Assembly: GCA_934047225.1 (NCBI GenBank)
Contig: OW203989.1
Location: forward strand, 11,135,977-11,199,976
Source of the DNA: Ypsolopha sequella
Lineage: Eukaryota; Arthropoda; Insecta; Lepidoptera; Ypsolophidae
Length of the DNA: 64,000 nucleotides
Reading direction: 5' to 3'
Part shown: positions 10,912 through 21,296 of the stretch, in pieces
Position numbering within the stretch: the stretch's first letter is position 1
How the letters are laid out: every line of letters starts with the position of its first letter
The notes under the pieces: generated by a model
The model's input: the letters and a program-made list of their open reading frames with translations, nothing else
What the model was told of the DNA's origin: nothing
The model's database searches: none
Translations under genes and position numbers: made by a program

Positions 10912-11973
10912 CGCACTCTTAACATTTCTCCAGCTGTTATTTCCTGGTTTGAATCTTACCTTCGCGGTCGTCAACAGTGCATAAGGGTCAGTGATGCCAG
11001 TTCAAATTGGTGCCCTCTGACAGCTGGCGTTCCGCAAGGTGGCGTCTTATCTCCTCTGTTATTTTCAATTTTTATAAACATTCTCTCCAAACAACTATCT
11101 TCTCTCTACCACTTCTACGCTGATGATTTGCAAATGTATACTGGTACGCCTGTTGAATCATTAAACGAGGCCATTCATGCAATGAACGGGGATCTTTTAA
11201 TAATATCCGAGTGGGCAAAGGCTTTTGGACTACTTGTCAATCCTAGTAAATCTCAAGCTATAGTCATCGGGAGTGCAAGAATGCTTGCTAAGGTCAATAT
11301 TAGTGATACAAACAATATCATATTTGATAACACCGTCATTCCGTTCTCTGACACAATTAAAAATTTGGGTGTTATATTCGACAAAACTCTGTCATGGGCT
11401 CCTCATATTGAATCTCTTAGTAGGAAGATGTTTGGAACGTTCCACTCACTCAGACGTTTGCAAAACTTCCTGCCCATTCAAACCAAAATTATGTTAGCAC
11501 AATCCTTCCTTCTTCCAATAATTGATTATGCTGATTCTTGCTTCCTGGACCTTACTGAAGACCTTTTAAACAAGCTAGAGCGCCTTCAGAACTTGTGCAT
11601 ACGTTTCATCTTCGGCCTTCGCAAATATGACCATGTCTCTGAATTTCGCACACAACTAAAATGGCTCCCGATTCGTTTTCGTAGAAATACTCATGTCCTT
11701 TCTCTTCTCTTTACTGTTCTTAACAATGCTTCTTCACCCATTTATCTACGGGAACGTTTTAGTTTCTTTTCTAATCGAGGCAGATTGCAACGCCCTGTCA
11801 ACCAGAAAAATTTATGTATACCTTCACATAAAACTGGTTTTTACTCTGACTCTTTTTCAGTGCACGCTGCTCGATTATGGAATCGTCTACCTGTATCCGT
11901 TCAAAACTGTCGTACTCTGAATACCTTTAAAATTAAACTAAAAGCTCACTACTTTAGTGAACTACACCCCTAA
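10912..11973 (+). CDS. reverse transcriptase C-terminal half (LINE ORF2 fragment)
   Basis: The open frame (starting inside the host 3' UTR at 10900) encodes the reverse transcriptase palm and thumb: WFESYLRGRQQCIRV, GVPQGGVLSPLLFSIFIN, the catalytic YADD in HFYADDLQMY, WAKAFGLLVNPSKSQ, LGVIFDKTLSW, and the C-terminal LKWLPIRFRRN and ARLWNRLP blocks typical of CR1/Jockey-type elements. The endonuclease and N-terminal RT are missing (5' truncation), so it cannot transpose alone. The frame is intact to its stop, which suggests a recent insertion. Confidence 0.85.
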   Translation, partial: RTLNISPAVISWFESYLRGRQQCIRVSDASSNWCPLTAGVPQGGVLSPLLFSIFINILSKQLSSLYHFYADDLQMYTGTPVESLNEAIHAMNGDLLIISEWAKAFGLLVNPSKSQAIVIGSARMLAKVNISDTNNIIFDNTVIPFSDTIKNLGVIFDKTLSWAPHIESLSRKMFGTFHSLRRLQNFLPIQTKIMLAQSFLLPIIDYADSCFLDLTEDLLNKLERLQNLCIRFIFGLRKYDHVSEFRTQLKWLPIRFRRNTHVLSLLFTVLNNASSPIYLRERFSFFSNRGRLQRPVNQKNLCIPSHKTGFYSDSFSVHAARLWNRLPVSVQNCRTLNTFKIKLKAHYFSELHP

Positions 11974-12355
11974 CTCATCTATCATTTATTCATTTGATTA
12001 ACATTTCATCCACAGTTATCTTTTTTATTATTATATATGTGTAAATGTATGTATTTTTAAAAGTATATTTATTATATTATTTATGTTATATTTTTGTGTA
12101 TGTTTATGTACTAGTTTATTATAGTGTAAGGAATCCCCCATTAATAAGTCTATGTAGTTTACTCTTAAGTTTGATTTCGTGACATTTACACGCTCCTCTT
12201 TATTTTTTTTCTGTTTTCTTTTTCACCCAAAGGTTGCCTGGAAGATATTGCTATTAGCAATAAGTGCCGCCTTTGTACACTGTAAATTTTTTTAATGTTT
12301 TTTTTTCATGTTTTTGTGTAAATGTACATTAAGTGTAATAAATAAAAATAAATAA
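10912..12355 (+). mobile_element. 5'-truncated non-LTR retrotransposon in gene A 3' UTR
   Basis: The insertion is flanked by ATGTTT on both sides (10906-10911 and 12356-12361). Copies B and C show the empty site directly after their stop codons. The 3' end is an AATAAATAAA-type tail, preceded by CCCAAAGGTTGCCTGGAAGA and GCCGCCTTTGTACACTGTAAA, a 3' UTR signature also seen at 54270-54400. It separates the catalase A stop codon from its original polyadenylation signal (12364-12369). Confidence 0.85.
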
Positions 12356-12363
12356 ATGTTTTT

Positions 12364-12369
12364 AATAAA
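12364..12369 (+). terminator. displaced AATAAA of catalase-like gene A
   Basis: Orthologous in position to the AATAAA just after the stop codon in copies B (23750) and C (28386); here it is 1.47 kb further away because of the LINE. The LINE tail supplies its own AATAAA repeats at 12338-12356. Confidence 0.5.
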
Positions 12370-12580
12370 GTTTTGTGTACACAAACTCATTCAAGGTATT
12401 TACTTATGTACCTACTTATTTTACATTATAAGTAAGTACGTCAAATTAATTTTAGATAACTTACACAGATTATAATGACTTCGTAGCTCCCAAACAATAT
12501 TTTTCTTTAAATTAAATACACTGTAACAGCTTTTAATGCTTTTTGTTTTTTAAAAATATAAATAGGTATACTGATAATAA

Positions 12581-13597
12581 TATACAGGGTGGAAAAAATG
12601 AAAGGGCCCTGGAGGGGAACTACCTTAAATCCTTTAGTTAGCTCATTTTACTGAAAGGAAACATTCCTTTATTTTTTAAAAGAAACAAAACTGCATTCAA
12701 AGATCTTCTAAAATTTGCTTGTCTCACCCGGGAACTGAACCAACTAAAAATTAAAACAATAAACCCTTGCTATTTTATTATACGAATCGGTAGGATTATT
12801 GTTCAGGATAAAATTTGTCTACTAAACTAAAGTCTTACACTCATCTGTTGTACGAGATACCCATGAAATTGAATATTTATTACAAGTTCTTTATTAACAA
12901 TACCTAGTACTGTTCACTTGTAAAGTAATAATTATACGCCATTATTACACAATGACAGCACGAAATGAAAGCAAAACAAAACAAAATTTTAATTTCGAAC
13001 GAAATTTATGGTTCGAACTTCAAATTTGTTGCTTCGCGTTGCAAAAAAATACATTCCTTTTTTAAACTTTTCGTCAGTACGCCTAGTGCAAGAAGTAATT
13101 GTGCTCTGCATACATTTATTATTACCATTTAACGATTTTCTTATTGAAGTATTCAACAAGGTACTTAAGATAAATAACATTAGCAAGCTTGTACTTCATA
13201 CGATGTCTTTGGATGTAAGAGAGATAAGAAAATTAGAACGTTTCATTTACTTGTTACAAGTGAACAGTACTAGGTATTGTTAACAAAGAACTTGTAATAA
13301 ATATTTAATTTCATGAGTATCTCATACAACAGATGAGTGTAAGACCAAATGTTTATTAGACAAATTTTATTCTGAACAATAATCCTACCGATTCGTATGA
13401 TAAAATAGCGAGGGTTTATTTTTTTAATTTTTAGTTGGTCCGATTCCCGGGTGAGACAAGCGAATTTCAGAATATCTTTGAATGCAGTTTTGTTTCTTTT
13501 AAAAAATAAAGGAATGTTTCCTTTCAGTAAAATGAGCTAACTAAACGATTTAAGGTAGCTCCCCTCCAGGGCCCTTAAATTTTTTCCATCCTGTATA
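12581..13597. mobile_element. 1-kb foldback element, ~350-bp arms
   Basis: Begins TACAGGGTGGAAAAAATGAA and ends with the reverse complement (TTTTTTCCATCCTGTA). The arms pair over about 350 bp each (12582-12930 with 13245-13597), sharing GGGCCCTGGAGGGGA, CTCACCCGGGAA and CCTACCGATTCGTATGATA-type blocks. A TA target site fits a Tc1/mariner-like origin. It is absent from the equivalent flank of copy C. Frames inside are incidental. Confidence 0.8.
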
Positions 13598-14028
13598 TAA
13601 TGTACTGTATACTGATAAATTTATATTGACTTTTATAGTTTGGGTTTTATATTTGTACGAGTATCATTATAAATCTACACGGGTGTACCGAGTATGGACT
13701 GTGACATAGCTGTGACTTGCATTTAACACTTCACACTCGAAACACCCCTGACATCCCCTCGGGGATTTATGTCGTGACGATAATTATATAAATTTACACA
13801 AATAGGACACAATGATATAAATAAACTTAGTAAATCAAGATATATTAGTAGGTATGTAGCTCACTTGGAATCTCGTAAAGGTTCACCTTTCCTTACTCGA
13901 TTCCAGTTGAGCTAGAACAGCCCTATACAGAGTATGTTGTTGAAGTTGCGGAAGCCGAAAACTGGCGGTACTACTCGTCCAAACGAACAACTTTTCCTGA
14001 AAAATAATTGATAAATCAATAAAAAATA
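13598..14028. repeat. duplicated 3' flank of the catalase-like genes
   Basis: Matches 28670-29020 downstream of copy C, and in part 24830-24940 downstream of copy B (GACTTGCATTT, CCCCTCGGGGATT). Shows that whole gene-plus-flank blocks were duplicated. Confidence 0.6.
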
Positions 14029-14552
14029 AAAACCGGCCAAGTGCGAGTCAGACTCGCGTACCTAGGGTTCCGTATTGCGAAAGATAAATTTAATTTTGTC
14101 ATTTTTTTCGTGAGTTTCTCAACCGCTTTATTTTTAAACAAATCAAACAAAACGGTTTACCAGTTTTGGAGATAAAGCATAGATATTTTCGTGTTTTTTT
14201 AAAGATTCCTCGAAACCAGTGCCAGTAAATAAAGTTCAAATATATATTTTACAATAAAATTTTTAATATCTACAATTTGATACACATATTGTATTTTTAG
14301 GATAATATTTTTTTTATTTTTCTCACTTTTGTTTTAGAAATATTTAGAACAAATTAAAATTTTTCATATTTCCTTTAAACTAAGGGATGTAGGCAAATTA
14401 ATGCTATTTTGGTGCCAAATTTCATGTCTTTATCTTTAACGGTTCTAAAGTTATGAGGCTGTGATATGTATGTATGCGGACGGACGGACGGACAACGGAG
14501 TCTCACCATAAAGGTTCCTTTGTACCTTTTAGGTACTGCGGAACCCTAAAAA
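14029..14552 (+). mobile_element. lepidopteran AACCGGCCAAGTGCGAGTC repeat, near full length
   Basis: Starts AACCGGCCAAGTGCGAGTC, includes CGGACGGACGGACGGACA and ends GGTACTGCGGAACCCTAAAAA. The corresponding flank of copy C lacks it, so it inserted after the duplication. Partial relatives are at 3765-3986, 20370-20540, 45236-45420 and 48430-48560. Confidence 0.75.
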
Positions 14553-14816
14553 CATTTGTTTCATATATTTTGGTCGGGTAACTTTTCTATGGAACAGAAG
14601 TTTTTTTTTTTTCACAATTTGTGTGTTGGATCCGTAGTAAAGGTTGTTTGTATGCACGAGTGCTATCGCCAGTTTCCGGCTTCCGCAACTTCATCTTAAC
14701 ACCCTGTATATACAATGAGCTATGCCACTATGATTAAATTCTTCGTTTCTGTCAAATGAAATAAAAACGGTTTTGTTAGTTTTCTGTATAGTATCACCCG
14801 TTAGACTTTCCAACTA

Positions 14817-14968
14817 GTAGCAACGGCTGATCCAGGGGGGGGGTCTTTTTTTTCTATACAGACACGCTAAATTTACCTAAAATTGCACAAAATTTTATTA
14901 TATATTTGGACTAATTCGGAGCCTGTGATCCTCCTCCTGGCTCGCAGGCTGGATCCGCCCTTGTCTGG
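14817..14968. mobile_element. deleted hAT-type MITE (GGATCCAG termini)
   Basis: Left end GGCTGATCCAGGGGGGGGG and right end CAGGCTGGATCCGCCCTTG are inverted and match the fuller copy at 59823-60096. Confidence 0.55.
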
Positions 14969-14979
14969 TAGGATATTGT

Positions 14980-15790
14980 CTGTTGAAAGGACTAAGATTA
15001 AAAACATATGTGACACGGAGGCAGTAGTTGTTTGGCGCAGGGCCAGGGGAGCTTCTTTATTTCCACAATTACAAAACATAAGATTTCTAGATAACATTAT
15101 CGTACGTACTTTAGTAATAAAGTCCAAACCAAAACCCGGTAGCATAGTGTTTAATCGCGCGCGACGCGGCTTAGTTGAATCACGTGCAAGGAGCGTGATC
15201 GCAAAAACATCGTGTCACGCTCCTCGCACTTGTGATTCAGGCTTTCGAGAGGCGTGTCAAGCGGCTCTTCTTGCGACGGCGCGGCGCCGGCGGAGAGAAC
15301 AAATGTATGAAGTTGTATAGAGCCAGCCATGGGTCGCCGCTCGCGCGTCTTGTCCGGCTTCGAGTGACTTGCGCTCTTGGGCGGTTGAAACGGTGATCGA
15401 GCGCACAGGACAAAACCTAGTGTCGAGCGCTTTGAGAGAGCGAGCGCGCTATACATCCGATGCGGTGGAAGGCGCCGACGGATGTCGTGGCAGTGCAAAG
15501 CCCGTCGCAAAAACCGCCTGGAAGCGCAGCAAGAAGTGCCGCCAGAAGCCTGAAGCTGGCGTTAGACAAGGATGTGAAGCGTCACCGTGGCTATTCAAGA
15601 GCGTGAATGTGGACTGAAGTTAGGGGAGTTACTTATCAAATGCGTCTTATACGCCTATGACCAAGTTCTCTTTGCTATATCGACATTTTCAAAAGAGAGG
15701 AATGAAAATGAATGTAGGAAAACAATGGTTGTGGTGATAAAGAGGGATGAAGTGGTGACTGAATGCATGGTTAAGTTTGGAGACGAGTAA
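14980..15790 (+). pseudogene. LINE reverse transcriptase relic with GC-rich insertion
   Basis: Two parts (14980-15130 and 15560-15790) match a less interrupted relic at 29390-29890 downstream of copy C. The second part reads GVRQGCEASPWLF, then ERECGLKLGELLIKCVLYAYDQVLF (degenerate YADDQVL) and VVVIKRDEVVTECMV, the palm region of an RTE-like reverse transcriptase. Between them lies about 420 bp of GC-rich DNA (15140-15560) absent from the other copy. Frameshifts and missing residues make it non-functional. Confidence 0.7.
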
Positions 15791-16259
15791 ATATTAAAAG
15801 GATGGCATACCCTAGCAACTTTTTTTATTACCCGTCCAGCACTACAAGTCCAATGGCAAAGACCTTATTTGCTTTTAATAAAAGCGATTATATGTTTGCT
15901 CATTGGCCTCTTTTTCTTGGACGCGTAATACTAATGATCACGCAGGGAAACAACACATTGGTGTGTACATATTTAGCTAATACTGAAATATTTTGTAGGC
16001 AAAAAAATATTGCATTTATTAAGTTGATTTCTTAACCGCGTTCTAGAAACGAACGTTTAAAATCCAAAAAAAAAAAGAAGGTGGTAAAAGTTTTTTTTGA
16101 CAAAAGTATAAATCTTAATACATTGTTTATAAGTAGAATCCCTAGATAAAAGATCAATAAATCAAATATATATATTTTTTTCAATTCTAGGAGACTCCGA
16201 ATATCTTTAAACGAATCCTCGAAAGTCTGGCGTTGTTCATGCCTATAATAAATTAAGTT
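15791..16259. other. no gene seen
   Basis: AT-rich spacer; an 81-aa minus frame at 16032-16277 has no recognisable features. Confidence 0.35.
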
Positions 16260-16706
16260 CTTAAAATTAGTTTTCACCTTTCCATACTAGACCAGTCAGC
16301 TGATCGGGGCAATTTGTATGGGAGAAAGAGGAAAAAAGTTGCGAATTTCGCTTAGCTCCCATACAAACAGTTGTTCATATACAAGGTGACTTTTTGATCA
16401 TCGTCCAAATTCATACTAGAGGCTTGGTATGTGATCAGCATCATGAATCGTTTTTTTTTTTTTGTGAAATTCGCATAATTAAATTTCGACTTCCCATAAT
16501 AATTCACTCCCAGTCCTGAGTGAATCACTATGGGAAGTCAAAATTTCATATTATGAATTTTACAAAAATCGTTATTGGTTCATAATGCTGATCACTTACC
16601 AAAGCTCAAGTATGAATTTGGACGATGTTCACAAATTCACCTTGTATACTAGTACTACCGATGTTTTGAGTTTCGCCAACTAATACTTAATACTTAACCT
16701 TATATA
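16260..16706. mobile_element. MITE family B copy, split by a nested MITE
   Basis: The outer parts match 5932-6200 (GACCAGTCAGCTGATC, GCTTAGCTCCCATACAAACA, TTTTGAGTTTCGCCAACTAA, AACCTTATATA). The insertion at 16382-16644 interrupts it at a TATA. Confidence 0.75.
16382..16644. mobile_element. MITE family C nested in family B, TA-type target
   Basis: Begins CAAGGTGACTTTTTGATCAT and ends with TCACCTTG; long arms with ATCGTCCAAATTCATACT. Both sides carry TATA. An independent copy is at 25141-25402, also next to TA. This is the Tc1/mariner target pattern. Confidence 0.8.
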
Positions 16707-16859
16707 GTGTGATAGAGATATATATACGACCGAACGACATTCGATCGAATTTTTTCACTTCGGAGTAGGCCCTCAGGTTTGTTGCTCGATGATTGTCAGA
16801 GCCATAGAGCCGATTTTATTACGAATTTGGATATTACTCTTCCTGGAAAGTTTCATAAA

Positions 16860-17160
16860 ATCACAAAGCAGATTGTAAATGATCTGCAAGCCGAATTCAA
16901 CAAAAAAAAAAAAAGAATGTCAATAAGGTCGAAATTTGCTTGACGCTTGATTTTAGAAAATGTCTAGATTATATGCACATCATTTCTAAGGTCTCGAACG
17001 AATTAGACCTTATTGTTTTCCTTATTCGGTGTACCTACACAGCAAATGATTTGCAAGCCTAATTTAACAAAAATCAAGAATGTCTATAAGGTCTAAATTC
17101 TCTTGACAGCTTAGAAATGGTCTAGATTACATTATGTACTTCATCATTTCTGTGACATGT
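16860..17160. repeat. two-copy diverged tandem repeat, ~165 bp
   Basis: Units at about 16865-16995 and 17040-17160 share ATGATYTGCAAGCC, AAGAATGTC.ATAAGGTC and TGTCTAGATTA-like blocks in the same order. Confidence 0.5.
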
Positions 17161-17355
17161 TTCTGTAAATTAGAATTTCAAAATTTTTTTGAAATCTAAT
17201 TTACAGAAACCAATGGAAACTTTGCGATGGCAGCATACATAATACATAGGTAATACCTACGGTTTTGTTGAATAACTATTGAGTGAATTTTGAATTGAAG
17301 TGTTCTGTTTCGATTAATTAGAAAAAGGCGAGTTTTTCAGAATCCGGCTGCGTAA
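17160..17355. mobile_element. MITE family A relic
   Basis: Contains TTCTGTAAATTAGAATTTCA, a short internal palindrome, and the terminal TCTGTTTCGATTAATTAG and GGCTGCG blocks. Confidence 0.6.
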
Positions 17356-18090
17356 CCCAACGCCAACGACCTTGAACTGAGTAAATTTATAACCATCTTA
17401 TACGGTAACTATAGCATTTTTTAATAGAAGAAAAATACATAGTTATCTACATGATACAAATAGTGATGTGGTTTTTCCTGAATTTTATTTTAAAATACAG
17501 AAGTGAAGCAAGAAAATTACCATTATTAGGTATATACTAGGATTACCATTATTTCTCGATTTTTTGTCCACTTGTAACAATATAACTGCTACAGTTTTTA
17601 TCGAAACAGTATAAAAATTTATAAACTTCTAGTCAAAATAATATTAAATGATATACTTTTCTCATTTTTTGGAAATTCATTTTATTTTAGCTAAAATAAA
17701 TTAAAAACACACTATTTTCGCACTTGTCAGCCGCAGCCACTAACGTAACAGCCATGTTGCAGTGCGAGCTGATAAGAACTTTATTTCAATATAGTTTAGT
17801 TCGAAATTTCAACCACCACGAATCGAGTAGCAAATTTTTCCGACGGAGCCACCCGAATCTGGTATAGTCGAGAACCCAATTATCTATACAAAGTAATAAG
17901 CTGCAATAAGCTTGCAATAATAAGCTTGCAATTTCAAATAATAATACCCCCCCTCCCCGAACCAAAAGTCTTGAACAGACGTCTAAATTATTATTCCACT
18001 TTGGGGGTAGACCCCTCCCGTCCTTCTCCCCCTCCCGGTGATTGCAACTCGTAGTTGTAAATATTTACCTTAAATAAATATGTAATAAAA
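17356..18090. other. no gene seen
   Basis: AT-rich. 17730-17860 resembles 18780-18900 (blocks around GCGAGCTGATAAGAAC and TTATTTCAAT), a diverged local duplication. C-rich stretch near 17946-18040. Confidence 0.35.
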
Positions 18091-18174
18091 TAAACAATAA
18101 AATACAATTGTTCATGTGCACACATTGCAAAATTAATGTATGTATGTATGCATAGGTCAATGTATGTAGGTATG

Positions 18175-18181
18175 TATAAAA
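18175..18181 (+). promoter_or_regulatory. TATA box of catalase-like gene B
   Basis: TATAAAA exactly 43 bp before the ATG at 18218, inside upstream sequence conserved with gene A (GTATGTATAAAACCATTGGC versus GTATGTATAAAACAATTGGC). Confidence 0.55.
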
Positions 18182-18217
18182 CCATTGGCTACAACTAAAA
18201 GAAAGTTATTTATCAAA

Positions 18218-18349
18218 ATGAATTTATTGGTACCAGTCTTTAGTAGTATATATATAATATTGTTAACAGATGTCTCAGCAGTTATAAAGGAGAACCGGAA
18301 TCAAGACCCTCATTCAAAACTATTATTTGATTACAAAAGGGAACACGAA
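18218..18349 (+). CDS. leader exon of catalase-like gene B (signal peptide)
   Basis: 44 codons, one fewer than in gene A because GKG.IF is replaced by SS.IY in the hydrophobic core; the reading frame is kept. It ends at GAA|GTAAGA, phase 0, and fits the acceptor before 22176 across a 3.8-kb intron. The hydrophobic segment and VSA cleavage site are conserved. It is also the closest upstream leader for copy C at 26812, so it might serve both by alternative splicing; that is inference. Confidence 0.68.
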
Positions 18350-18369
18350 GTAAGAATTTGTATTATTAA

Positions 18370-19732
18370 CTAACACGTTTTTTTTTTTAACAAAGTGATA
18401 GAAATGGGTTTGCATTCACGAGTCGCCTTTTTCGCTTTTAAGGGCCTTACTATTGCCAAATGGGTACTTTCTAAAGCCTACTCCTCGTTTACGGCCAAAA
18501 CAAAAATAATGAAAAAATGTATTATGAATAATCAGCTCTTAGACAACATATGCAACATTTTTCTATTTCATACCACCAAAACTTCTACATAAAAAAATGT
18601 ATTAACTAAATGGTGTTTTTTGGCTTGAATTTCTTACTGCTGCTAAGTGGCTTGGCCGATTGAATTCATTTATGCTTTGATAAATAGATAAACTTGATAG
18701 CTATAAACATAACATAGGATTATTCAATCGAACAATCACGTCCATGTGAAAAGTATAATTTTCTCCTATTTCGCTCTTTCAAGGACGCAGCGACCCACTA
18801 TGCATTGCGCGCTGATATGAACGTTATTTCAATGTCGTTTCCGTTGATATTCGTACTGACAAATATCGAGCTGCTAATTTGGCGATGGTAATCGCCTTAA
18901 TAGATAGAGAATCGTTTTTAGATTTGAAACTACAGTAAGTTGAATTCATATTTAAAAGATGTCACCTTGGAGTATACAATATATTAATACTCTAAGGATG
19001 TGACGAATTAACGATTAACTACATCGCATATAGCCATTCTGGTCGCAGAATCTTGATGGCAGTTACAATCATTACCTACAACAAGTCATCGCAGTTTCAG
19101 AACTGCTACGACACATGGCGACTGTTTCTGTTTGTGGTTTGGTATCTTTGTGTTATAGCCATAGAGGAAAACATGTCCTCTATGGTTGTAGCTACGGTTG
19201 CCAACTTTTTTGAAGAAATAAGTTATATCTGATTTCTTGGGAAGGTAAATAAAAAGTACGGCTTTTTTTAAAGTATCCTTTATTCATGGGAGTTAAAAGA
19301 CTTTTTGAAAAAAATATCAAGGCAGTGGACGGTAGGAACTAGAAAGGCCAGGCTCCATACTAACATCCTGAAATCCTTTTGTGAAACTGTATTTTTTGTG
19401 CTCTTTGCACAAACACAAACGCACAACGCTCCAAATCATATATTTTCCCTCAGATTTCTTTACGGCTATGTTTTCGCTGACTGCTGTTGTCATTGTCAGT
19501 TTACGTCTAATTTTGCGTAAAGATTGAAATAAATTATTTTCACGTAATTTATTGGTATTCAAAAGTATAAAGTACTGGGACCCAAAATAACTTACTTAAT
19601 TTATTTTAAAGTATGGTTGGCAACCCTAGTTGTAGCAGACCGTACGCGATCCGAACGGAAAAAAAAAAATATAACGGTGTGTTGTTGCTGTGTCTACACG
19701 TTACGAAATCATCTCATTTACTTTTTCCAAGA
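18370..19732. other. intron of gene B; old repeats only
   Basis: 18400-18560 carries GCCAAATGGGTACTTTCTAAAGCC-type sequence (shortened here: CAAATGGGTACTTTCTAAAG), also found after copies B (23920) and C (28555). No coding exon is supported. Confidence 0.4.
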
Positions 19733-19885
19733 GCGGTTTTGCAGCCGGATTGTGAAGACCCGTCTTTTTCTAATTAATCGAAACAGAACACAATTCACAA
19801 TTCACTCAATAGTTGTTCAACAAAACCTTATTACCTATGTATTGCGTATGTGGCCCTCGCAAAGTTTCCATTGGTTTCTAAAAAC
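19733..19885. mobile_element. MITE family A, half copy
   Basis: Starts GCGGTTTTGCAGCCGGATTG and continues through CTAATTAATCGAAACAGAAC to TTTCCATTGGTTTCT; the right arm is missing. Confidence 0.65.
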
Positions 19886-19889
19886 AAGA

Positions 19890-20550
19890 ATTTAAAAATT
19901 TTATAGTGTAATTTTAGATTTTTTTATTTTCATGACTAATGATTGAATAAACATTTTTGTTATGGAGAGCGCGCCCTCCTGGTACAGGTATTTCTATACT
20001 TAATAGGAGGCCTCAAACTTGTATTATGCTGAGTAGATTTAAGTTATGAAATAAACATTTTTAATTTTTATTTTTATACACTTTGCGTTTAGTTTGTAAC
20101 TGGTGTACAATCTAGGAAAAATGTGTAGTAACCATGTTCCTGAACATTATAATGCTAAAAGTGAAAAGAGGTCCAAACCTTCTCAAACTATTCCAATAGC
20201 GTGCCATGTAGGTAGTTATTAAATAATTATAATTGAAATTTTGTAAAGTAGCCAACCGAAATGATTCCATGTCTCTTTGTCAACAGAAAAATTGACAAGT
20301 TGAAGACTTCACACTAAACCTAATTTTTGTTATTTAAATTGTGTATTTTAATGTATTTTTATGTGTTTTCCAATGGGTCTGTTGTCCGTCCGTCTGTCCT
20401 TATGTCACAGCCTCATAACTTTAGCAGCATTAAATATAAAGACATGAAATTTGGCAAAAAAAACAGCATTAATTTGCTTACATATTACGGTGTAAACAAA
20501 TATAAAAAGTTTGAAATTTTTCAGAATATTTCCAAAACAAATTTTATCTT
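19890..20550. other. intron of gene B; partial dispersed repeat
   Basis: 20370-20540 resembles the interior of the AACCGGCCAAG repeat (CCGTCCGTCTGTCC, CATAACTTTAGCAGCATTAA). Nothing else seen. Confidence 0.4.
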
Positions 20551-20815
20551 TTGGCGAGGCCAGAGGTCGAGCCGCGTTTCCGAACGAAATTATTTCTTGA
20601 TGTCTCGTTTGATTCCCAGGTGTAAAGTTTCTTTGGTGAGACCGAAGGCCAAGCCGCATTTCCAAACTAAATTATTTCTTGATCTCGTATTTGATTTTAA
20701 GGTAGAGTGTCATTGGCGAGACCAGAGGCCGAGCCCCGTTTCCAAACGAAACTATTTATTGTTCTTTGAATTGACTCTCCACTAAAGTGTCCTTGGCGAG
20801 GCCAAAGGCCAAGCT
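20551..20815. repeat. minisatellite, 80-82 bp, 3.3 copies
   Basis: Units start with TTGGCGAGGCCAGAGG-like sequence at 20551, 20633, 20713 and 20793, followed by GTTTCC.AAC.AAA.TATTT. A 152-aa frame spans them only because the units lack stops. Confidence 0.75.
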
Positions 20816-21296
20816 GTAAAACGCCAAATCTTCGCCCCGTGCTCGTCTTATGTCTGATCTGTGTGTCTTCATGTCTTGTACCTAAGTAAGCGCAAAACTT
20901 TGTATGACGCGGTAACCGCCAAGTTTGCATTTTTATTGTGGATACAATGACTGAAGCAGAAGTTAAAGTGAATGCCGTAAAACTCCAAAAAGTATACCTG
21001 ATTGATCTGGCGGATGATCTACTGGAAAAATATATTCTTTTAAAACAATTATTGACGTCACCTACGTTCCCATATAAGCGAAGAACGTTTAAACAGTTTA
21101 TCTATATCTTATATCTAAGCTGACCCTAACCTGACAAAATCTGTTATTAAAATTTTTTAACCAATTTATCCTTCAGAAAAATTTTAATATTGAATAAATG
21201 GTGATTATTTCTTTGTATGGCCTAAAAATAAAAGTTTTTAGTTTTTTCATTCATTAGTTTATTCTAATTCGCAGCCCACATAAACAGTTATGTTAA
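20816..21296. other. intron of gene B, no gene seen
   Basis: A 61-codon frame at 20938-21123 (starting MDTMTEAEVKVNAVKLQKVY) is not recognisable and has no splice support. Confidence 0.35.

Noticed and set aside
14883..15320. 145-aa frame and the antisense 119-aa frame at 15151-15510
   Set aside because: Long only because of high GC and few stops in the inserted island; no domain, and it fuses LINE relic with repeat F.
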